Shown: positions 1 to 5,064 of the stretch, piece after piece
Layout: each line of letters begins with the position of its first letter
Position numbering within the stretch: the stretch's first letter is position 1
Source of the DNA: Pseudomonadota bacterium
GTDB taxonomy: Bacteria; Myxococcota; Myxococcia; Myxococcales; Anaeromyxobacteraceae
NCBI GenBank assembly: GCA_023428085.1
Contig: JAEYZK010000362.1
Location: 1 to 9,644 of the forward strand
DNA: 9,644 nt
Direction of reading: 5' to 3'
The notes under the pieces: generated by a model
What the model was told of the DNA's origin: nothing
Databases searched by the model: none
Seen by the model: only the letters and a program-made list of their open reading frames with translations
Translations under genes and position numbers: made by a program

Positions 1-2
1 AG

Positions 3-1949
3 CGCGCGGAGCGGTCCCGGGCCGCCGCGCTCGCCGCCGGAGACGACGGGCGCGGCGGCGTCCGGCGCGGCGACGAGCTCGGCGAGCTCGCGGTCTCCTT
101 CGGCCGCATGGCCGTGGCGCTCGCGGGCCGCGAGGATCGGCTGGCGGCCGAGGGCCGCCTCGCCACCGCGCTCGCCCGCAGCCTCGCCCTGGAGGAGGTG
201 GCGCGCGCGGGGCTCGAGGAGATCGTCCGGTACACCGGCGCGGAGCTCGGGGCGGTCTACGTGCTGTCGAGCGACGGCGCCGCGCTCGAGCGCGCCGCCG
301 CGTGGAACCACGGGACGATGCCGGCGCGGGTGCCGGCGGCGGAGGGCGTCCTGGGCGAGGCCCTGCGCACGCGCACGACGGTCCTCGTCGCGGGCATCCC
401 GCGCGCGACGCCCTTCTCGCTGCACCTCGGGTTCGAGACCCGCGCGCCGGACAGCGTCGCGGCCGTCCCGATCTCGTTCGGCGGCGCGCCCGTCGGCGTC
501 CTCCTCCTGGGCTCGCTCCGCGCGTTCGGCGCCGAGTGTCTCCCGTTCGCCGAGCGGACCGCCGCGGCGCTCGCGGTCTCCATCCAGAACGCGCTCGCCC
601 ACCGGCGCACCCGCGCCCTGGCGGAGGAGCTCCAGCGCTCGAACGAGCGGCTCCAGGCGCAGAACGAGGAGCTCCAGGCGCAGGGCGAGGAGCTCCAGGC
701 CCAGAGCGAGGAGCTCCAGTCGCAGGGGGAGGAGCTCCAGGCGCAGGCCCTCGAGCTGGGCCAGCGGAACGACGAGCTCCGCGGCCACCGCGACGCGCTC
801 GAGGCGGTGGACCGGCGGAAGAACGAGTTCCTCGCCACGCTCGGGCACGAGCTGCGCAACCCGCTCGCGGCGATCACCTCGGCCGCGCAGGTGCTCCTCG
901 CGCGGCGCTCCACCGAGGGGGGCGGGCGCCACGCGGCGGTCGTCGCGCGGCAGGCGGAGCAGCTCCGCCGCCTGGTGGACGATCTGCTGGACGTGGCGCG
1001 GATCGACCACGGGAAGATCGAGCTGCGCCCCGCGCCCATCGATCTCCGGACGGTGGTCTCGCGCGCCCTCGAGGGCGCCCGGCCGGCGCTCGAGGCCAAG
1101 CGGCACCGGGTGACCGCCGCCGTCCCGGAGCGCGCGCTGCCCGTCCGCGGCGACGCGACGCGGCTCGAGCAGGTGCTCTCGAACCTCCTCCACAACGCCG
1201 CGCGCTACACGCCGGAGGGCGGGCGGATCTGGATCGAGGCCGGGCGGCGCGCGGGCAACGTCCAGGTGCGGGTGCGCGACGACGGCGTCGGGATGTCCCG
1301 CGAGCTGCTCGCGAGCGTCTTCGAGCCGTTCACGCAGGGGGGATCGTCGAGCGGCGCGGAGCAGGGCCTCGGCCTCGGGCTCGCGCTCGTGCGCCGGCTC
1401 GTCACGCTGCACGGCGGGACGGTCGAGGCGCGCAGCGCGGGCCCGGGTGCGGGGAGCGAGTTCGTCGTGGAGCTCCCGGCCGCGGGCGATCCCGCGACGC
1501 CGAGCGCGCCGCCCGGGACGCCGGACCCGGCGGCGCCAGCGCCGCGCTCCTCGGAGCGCCCGCTCCGGGTCCTCGTCGTGGACGACAACCCCGACGTCGC
1601 CGAGACGCTCGGCGATCTGCTCGAGTACTTCGGCTACGACGTGCGCGTCGAGGGGGACGCGGCGAGCGGCCTGCGCGCCGCCCTCGAGCTCCTCCCGGAG
1701 GTCGCCCTGCTCGATCTCTCCATGCCCGGCATGGACGGGTTCGAGCTCGCGCGCGAGCTCCGGCGGCGCCTCCCCCCGGACGCCCCCACGCGCCTCGTCG
1801 CGATCACCGGGCACGGCACCGCGGACGTGCGGGAGCGGACGCGCGGCGCGGGGTTCGACCTCCACCTCGTCAAGCCGGTCGGCGCGCTGGAGCTGCGCGA
1901 CGCGCTGGAGCGGCTCGCGAGCGGCGTCGAGGTCGGCGCGGCGGCCTGA
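3..1949 (+). CDS. Hybrid sensor histidine kinase (HAMP-GAF-coiled coil-HisKA-HATPase-REC), 5' end outside window
   Basis: Autophosphorylating histidine kinase with its own C-terminal receiver, so phosphate can pass His to Asp within the protein. The frame is open from the left edge. The codons before the first ATG (108) read GDELGELAVSFGRMA, the typical end of a HAMP domain, so that ATG is internal and the true start, probably with membrane segments, lies upstream. Domains by nucleotide position: HAMP end about 3-125; GAF about 175-605; coiled coil of eight heptads 624-791; HisKA about 807-1010 with HELRNPL and phosphoacceptor His at 846-848; HATPase about 1150-1475 with an N box (NLLHNAARYTPEGG), a G1 box (DDGVG) and a G2 box (GLGLGLALV); a Pro/Ala-rich linker; REC about 1563-1935 with the Asp pair at 1581-1586, phosphoacceptor Asp at 1713-1715, Thr at 1806 and Lys at 1872. 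All catalytic residues seen are intact. There is no DNA-binding output, so the partner is unknown. The ferredoxin gene follows after 71 bases on the same strand. The signal sensed by GAF cannot be read from sequence. Confidence 0.93.
   Translation, partial: RAERSRAAALAAGDDGRGGVRRGDELGELAVSFGRMAVALAGREDRLAAEGRLATALARSLALEEVARAGLEEIVRYTGAELGAVYVLSSDGAALERAAAWNHGTMPARVPAAEGVLGEALRTRTTVLVAGIPRATPFSLHLGFETRAPDSVAAVPISFGGAPVGVLLLGSLRAFGAECLPFAERTAAALAVSIQNALAHRRTRALAEELQRSNERLQAQNEELQAQGEELQAQSEELQSQGEELQAQALELGQRNDELRGHRDALEAVDRRKNEFLATLGHELRNPLAAITSAAQVLLARRSTEGGGRHAAVVARQAEQLRRLVDDLLDVARIDHGKIELRPAPIDLRTVVSRALEGARPALEAKRHRVTAAVPERALPVRGDATRLEQVLSNLLHNAARYTPEGGRIWIEAGRRAGNVQVRVRDDGVGMSRELLASVFEPFTQGGSSSGAEQGLGLGLALVRRLVTLHGGTVEARSAGPGAGSEFVVELPAAGDPATPSAPPGTPDPAAPAPRSSERPLRVLVVDDNPDVAETLGDLLEYFGYDVRVEGDAASGLRAALELLPEVALLDLSMPGMDGFELARELRRRLPPDAPTRLVAITGHGTADVRERTRGAGFDLHLVKPVGALELRDALERLASGVEVGAAA
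624..791 (+). repeat. 21-bp repeat encoding eight ELQ heptads in the kinase linker
   Basis: Eight consecutive 21-bp units, in frame and without indels, encode heptads of the form E-E-L-Q-A-Q-x (EELQRSN, ERLQAQN, EELQAQG, EELQAQS, EELQSQG, EELQAQA, LELGQRN, DELRGHR). The central units are nearly identical at DNA level (gaggagctccaggcgcag). They form a parallel coiled coil between GAF and HisKA. Such Gln/Glu-Leu linkers are familiar in hybrid kinases, where they carry sensor movement to the kinase core. Near-identical units suggest recent expansion or gene conversion, so copy number may vary between strains. Confidence 0.9.
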
Positions 1950-2003
1950 AGCGGGCCCCCCGCGGACGCGTTGTGCATCCGGGGCGCTTGTTGTAGTGAT
2001 TGC

Positions 2004-2017
2004 GGACAGGGATGTCC
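2004..2017 (+). promoter_or_regulatory. Small hairpin presenting the Shine-Dalgarno of the ferredoxin gene
   Basis: GGACA (2004-2008) and TGTCC (2013-2017) are perfect inverted arms around a GGGA loop, which fits the GNRA tetraloop pattern. The Shine-Dalgarno-like AGGGA (2008-2012) overlaps the loop and lies 8-9 bases before the ATG at 2021. This spacing is why 2021 is preferred over TTG at 2000 or ATG at 2012. The hairpin could tune translation, or as DNA serve as a small operator. It is short and may be chance. Confidence 0.35.
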
Positions 2018-2020
2018 ATT

Positions 2021-3085
2021 ATGACGCCGCCCCCGGAGGCCCCGCGCCGCACCCCGCTCCCCGTGCTGCGCGCGCCCGTCCGGCGCGCCCCGCCGGATCG
2101 GTCGCAGCGCTGGCGGCGGCTCGTCCAGGTGGCGTTCCTGCTCCTGAACGTCGCGATCGGCGTCCAGTTCTGGTTCTTCGTCCGCTTCTTCGAGACGGGC
2201 GGGCGGACTCCCTACCTGCCGCGCCCGCCGGGCGTCGAGGGCTGGCTCCCGATCGCCTCGCTCATGAACCTGAAGGCGTTCGTCCTCACCGGCGAGGTGC
2301 CGGCGCGGCTCGTCGCCGGGCTCGTGCTCCTCGTCGCCTTCCTCGCGATCACGCTCCTCCTCCGGAAGGCGTTCTGCGGCTGGCTCTGCCCGGTGGGCAC
2401 CGTGTCCGAGGCGCTCTGGAAGCTCGGTCGCCGCGTGTCGGGGCGGACCTTCGCGCTCCCGCGCTGGGTCGACGTCCCGCTCCGCGGGCTCAAGTACCTG
2501 CTCCTCGCCTTCTTCCTCTGGGCGGCCGTGTGGAGCCTCTCCGTCGAGCAGATCCGGGCGTTCCTCGCGAGCCCGTACGGCCTCGTCGCCGACGTGAAGA
2601 TGCTCGACTTCTTCCGCCGGATGGGCCCGACCACCGCCGCGGCGCTCGGGGTGCTGGGCGTCGCCTCGGTGCTCGTCCCGAACGCCTGGTGCCGCTACCT
2701 CTGCCCGTACGGCGCCCTCCACGGCCTCCTCTCCTGGCGCTCGCCCGTCCGGATCCGGCGCGACGCCGGGACGTGCATCGACTGCGCGAGGTGCGCGCGC
2801 GCCTGCCCGTCGCGGCTGCCGGTCGATCGCGCGGCCTCGATCGCCTCGCCCGAGTGCATCGGGTGCCTGGAGTGCGTGGCCGCGTGCCCCGTCGCGGACA
2901 CGCTCGCGCTCTCCGTCACCCGCCGGCGCAGGCTGCGGCCGGGCCTCGTCGCCGCGGCGATCGCGGGCCTGCTGCTCGGGTTCGTCGGCGGCGCCCGGCT
3001 CGCGGGCCGGTGGCACACGCACGTCGATCCGCGGGTCTACGCGCGGCTCATCCCGCGCGCGGGTGCGCTCGATCACCCGCGCTGA
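2021..3085 (+). CDS. NapH/CcoG-type membrane 4Fe-4S ferredoxin protein
   Basis: Integral-membrane iron-sulfur protein of 354 residues, probably passing electrons between the quinone pool or membrane and a redox partner. Hydrophobic segments lie near residues 34-57, 97-115, 153-173, 204-220 and 307-325. Two CxxxCP motifs, CGWLCPVG (C119, C123) and CRYLCPYG (C224, C228), mark the family represented by NapH, NosR and MauN. Two ferredoxin motifs follow: C252, C255, C258, C262 and C279, C282, C285, C289, each set ending in Cys-Pro, enough for two 4Fe-4S clusters. A last membrane helix precedes a short polar tail. The ATG at 2021 is chosen for the AGGGA upstream; in-frame TTG 2000 and ATG 2012 would add 7 or 3 residues. 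No nap, nos, cco or cytochrome gene is adjacent, so its partner is unknown. It follows the hybrid kinase by 71 bases and converges on the next gene. Confidence 0.9.
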   Translation: MTPPPEAPRRTPLPVLRAPVRRAPPDRSQRWRRLVQVAFLLLNVAIGVQFWFFVRFFETGGRTPYLPRPPGVEGWLPIASLMNLKAFVLTGEVPARLVAGLVLLVAFLAITLLLRKAFCGWLCPVGTVSEALWKLGRRVSGRTFALPRWVDVPLRGLKYLLLAFFLWAAVWSLSVEQIRAFLASPYGLVADVKMLDFFRRMGPTTAAALGVLGVASVLVPNAWCRYLCPYGALHGLLSWRSPVRIRRDAGTCIDCARCARACPSRLPVDRAASIASPECIGCLECVAACPVADTLALSVTRRRRLRPGLVAAAIAGLLLGFVGGARLAGRWHTHVDPRVYARLIPRAGALDHPR

Positions 3086-3089
3086 GCGG

Positions 3090-3107
3090 GCCGGCGCTGC
3101 CGCCGGC
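3090..3107. terminator. Possible bidirectional terminator hairpin between convergent genes
   Basis: GCCGGCG (3090-3096) and CGCCGGC (3101-3107) form a 7-bp all-GC stem with a CTGC loop in the 48-base gap between the convergent stop codons (3083-3085 plus, 3136-3134 minus). Its position suits a shared terminator. There is no T-tract on either side, and GC-only hairpins arise easily in DNA of this composition, so the call is tentative. Confidence 0.35.
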
Positions 3108-3133
3108 GCGCCGGGCTCTCCCCTCCGGCCGCC

Positions 3134-4594
3134 TCACTGGAACTGCGCGACCGCCTCGTCGGCGCTCGCCCGCGGCAGCCGGAACGTGAACGCGCTCCCC
3201 TTGCCGACCTCGCTCCGGACGTCGATGCGGCCGCCGTGGGCCTCGACGATGTCGTGGACGATCATGAGGCCGAGCCCCCAGCCCGCGTTGCGCGCCGGGG
3301 TCGTCCCCTGGGTGAACCGGTTGAAGAGCAGCGGGATCAGCTCGGGGGCGATGCCGACGCCCGTGTCCGAGACCGTCGCCTCGACGGCCTGGGCGCGGAC
3401 CTGGACGGCGACGGTGACGCGCCCGCCCTCCGGCGTGAACTTGATCGCGTTGCCGACCAGGTTCGCGAGGACCTGCGAGAGCCGATCGCCGTCGCCGATC
3501 ACCGCCGCCTCGGCGGGGGGCGGCTCCACCCAGTCGAGCGTCAGGCCGCTGGCGCGGGCGACCGGCCGGAGCTCCTCGACGATCTTCGTCGCCAGCGCGC
3601 CGAGATCCACGGGCTCGCGCGCGATCTTGTAGCCGGTCCCCTCGAACCGCGCGAGGTCGAGGAAGTCGGTGATCATCTTGGCCATGCTCCGGCTGCTCGC
3701 CTCGAGCTTGCGCAGGTCCGCGAGCACCTCCGCCGACAGCGGCCCGCGGCGGCCCGCCATCAGCGCGTGGATCCGCATCAGCATCGCGTTCAGCGGCGAG
3801 CGGAGGTCGTGCGCCATCACCGAGTAGAAGTCCACTCGGCGCGCCTCGGCGCGCCGGCGCTCCGTGACGTCGCGGAGCGCGATGGTCGTCCGGGCGGCCG
3901 TGTCCGTCGGGAGGACGCGCACGGAGGGCGAGAGGATCCGGTCGCCGAAGGTGACGTCCGGCAGCGGCATGAGCCCGGTGCCGGGCCCGATGCTGATGTT
4001 CCTGCGCGTGAGGTCGGGCACGAGCGCCTCGACGGGCGTCCCGCGGAGCCCCTCCGCGTCTTCGCCGAACAGCCGCTCCGCCTCCTCGTTCGCGAACGTG
4101 ATCCGCCCCTGGGCGTCCACCACGACGAGGGCGTCCGGCGCGTTCGCGAGCAGGACGCGCACGCTCTCCTCCGCCTTGAGCGCCCGGTCCAGGAGCCGCG
4201 AGGTGCGGACGAGGGCGGAGACGCGCGCCCGGAGCTCCTCGTCGTCGTACGGCTTGGGAAGGTAGTCGTTCGCGCCCTGCGAGAGCCCCTCCGCGATCTG
4301 CTGCGGCTCGCCGCGCGAGGTGAGGAGGAGCACCGGCACCTGCGGGAGCTTCCCCTCCGCGCGCATGAACCGGACGACGTCGATGCCCGAGACGCCCGGC
4401 ATGACCCAGTCGAGCACCAGCACCTCGGGCGGCGGCGGGTGCGCGGTCGCGAGCGCCTCCAGCACGGCCGAACCATCCGTGAACGCCCGCGTCTCGCAGA
4501 CGCCCGCGATGGCCCGCTGGGCGTGCTGGAGATCGAGCGGGCTGTCGTCCACTACCCAAACGAGGGGCGGGGGGCTGGTTCGCGCAGGGGGCAA
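3134..4594 (-). CDS. REC-PAS sensor histidine kinase (N-terminal receiver)
   Basis: Soluble 486-residue hybrid kinase with the receiver in front. REC is residues 11-130 with acidic pair D16/D17, phosphoacceptor D62 (VLDWVMPG), T92 and K114. A PAS-like domain follows at about 143-248. HisKA is about 253-320 with AHDLRSPL and phosphoacceptor H262. HATPase is about 327-475 with N378/N382 in the N box, D410-x-G-x-G in G1, and GWGLGLMIVH as G2. No membrane helix is seen. The start is TTG: the in-frame stop upstream is at 4618-4616, no ATG or GTG lies between, and the next in-frame GTG sits just before the acidic pair and would cut the first receiver strand. A weak GGA precedes the TTG. The front receiver suggests that an upstream phosphodonor controls this kinase. 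It is transcribed divergently from the che operon 71 bases away, which makes that CheA a candidate donor (inference). Its own downstream target is unknown. Confidence 0.93.
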   Translation of the reverse strand: MPPARTSPPPLVWVVDDSPLDLQHAQRAIAGVCETRAFTDGSAVLEALATAHPPPPEVLVLDWVMPGVSGIDVVRFMRAEGKLPQVPVLLLTSRGEPQQIAEGLSQGANDYLPKPYDDEELRARVSALVRTSRLLDRALKAEESVRVLLANAPDALVVVDAQGRITFANEEAERLFGEDAEGLRGTPVEALVPDLTRRNISIGPGTGLMPLPDVTFGDRILSPSVRVLPTDTAARTTIALRDVTERRRAEARRVDFYSVMAHDLRSPLNAMLMRIHALMAGRRGPLSAEVLADLRKLEASSRSMAKMITDFLDLARFEGTGYKIAREPVDLGALATKIVEELRPVARASGLTLDWVEPPPAEAAVIGDGDRLSQVLANLVGNAIKFTPEGGRVTVAVQVRAQAVEATVSDTGVGIAPELIPLLFNRFTQGTTPARNAGWGLGLMIVHDIVEAHGGRIDVRSEVGKGSAFTFRLPRASADEAVAQFQ

Positions 4595-4618
4595 GGTACA
4601 TCCGTAGTCGAGAGCTCA

Positions 4619-4647
4619 GGGATAGCGCCTTGAAATCGCGTTGACAA
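4619..4647 (-). promoter_or_regulatory. Candidate sigma70-type promoter for the REC-PAS kinase
   Basis: Read on the minus strand, TTGTCA (4647-4642) is followed after exactly 17 bases by TATCCC (4624-4619). The -35 matches consensus at five of six positions and the -10 at three. Transcription from about 4612 would leave a leader of roughly 18 bases before the TTG start. The plus strand carries TTGACA at 4641-4646, but no convincing -10 follows before the cheY start. Confidence 0.4.
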
Positions 4648-4652
4648 GGCGC
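4625..4652. promoter_or_regulatory. Perfect 8-bp inverted repeat, operator candidate in the divergent region
   Basis: GCGCCTTG (4625-4632) and CAAGGCGC (4645-4652) are perfect inverted arms with a 12-base spacer. Arm centres are 20 bp apart, about two helical turns, as expected for a dimeric DNA-binding protein. The repeat overlaps the -35 and spacer of the candidate minus-strand promoter and ends 13 bases before the cheY ATG, so a bound protein could affect both directions. An RNA hairpin in the leader of the che operon is an alternative. Confidence 0.5.
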
Positions 4653-4665
4653 GACCCGGGGGCGA

Positions 4666-5064
4666 ATGAGAGTGCGCATGCGAGAGGTCCTCGTGGTCGA
4701 TGACAGCAAGGTCATGCGGGACATGATCACTGCCTGTCTGCGTCCGGAGCCCAGGCTCGGCTTCACGCACGCGTCGAGCGGCCTCGAGGCCATCGAGAAG
4801 CTCTCCCTCAAGCCGTACCACCTCGTGGTCCTCGACCTGAACATGCCGGACATCGGCGGCATCGAGGTCCTCGAGTTCGTGCGCAGCCAGGACCGGCTCC
4901 GGAAGGTGCCGATCCTGGTCGTCACGACGCGCGGCGACGAGGGCTCGCGCGAGCGGGCGCTCGCCGCCGGGGCGGACCGGTTCCTGACGAAGCCCTTCGC
5001 GCCCGAGGTCCTCCTCGCGGAGGCGCGGGCCCTCCTCGGCGCGACGTCCGCCGGGGTCGCGTGA
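4666..5064 (+). CDS. cheY: CheY-like single-domain response regulator
   Basis: Stand-alone receiver of 132 residues, the likely phosphate acceptor for the CheA encoded next. Visible residues: acidic pair D12/D13 followed by SKVMR, a chemotaxis-type CheY feature; phosphoacceptor D57 in VVLDLNMPD; T87; and K109 in LTKPF. The switch aromatic before the Lys is Phe106 rather than the Tyr of E. coli CheY. There is no output domain, so it acts by protein contact or as a phosphate sink or relay. ATG 4666 is the first start; ATG 4678 (MREVLVV) is an equally good alternative with GAGAG a few bases upstream. Its stop overlaps the cheA start by four bases (GTGA), so it is the first gene of the operon. 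The output it controls, whether motility or an alternative function, cannot be told from this window. Confidence 0.92.
   Translation: MRVRMREVLVVDDSKVMRDMITACLRPEPRLGFTHASSGLEAIEKLSLKPYHLVVLDLNMPDIGGIEVLEFVRSQDRLRKVPILVVTTRGDEGSRERALAAGADRFLTKPFAPEVLLAEARALLGATSAGVA

Noticed and set aside
1951..1963. GCGGG-CCC-CCCGC hairpin just after the hybrid kinase stop, as a terminator
   Set aside because: It has a five-bp stem with a three-base loop and no T-tract; this is too common in GC-rich DNA to call.
302..1996. Second plus-strand open frame over the hybrid kinase
   Set aside because: It is the +1 shadow of the kinase, almost entirely Ala, Arg, Gly and Pro; the kinase frame carries all the conserved motifs.
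1971..1999. Promoter for the ferredoxin gene (TTGTGC with TAGTGA or AGTGAT)
   Set aside because: The patch is richer in A+T than its surroundings, but the -10 match is poor at any normal spacing.
1447..3189. Plus-strand open frame bridging the kinase end and the ferredoxin gene
   Set aside because: It is a shadow with low-complexity Arg/Ser/Pro content and would overlap two genes with clear domain motifs.
4641..4669. TTGACA as the -35 of a plus-strand cheY promoter
   Set aside because: At 17-base spacing the -10 would be GAATGA, overlapping the start codon at 4666. The minus-strand reading gives a better pair.
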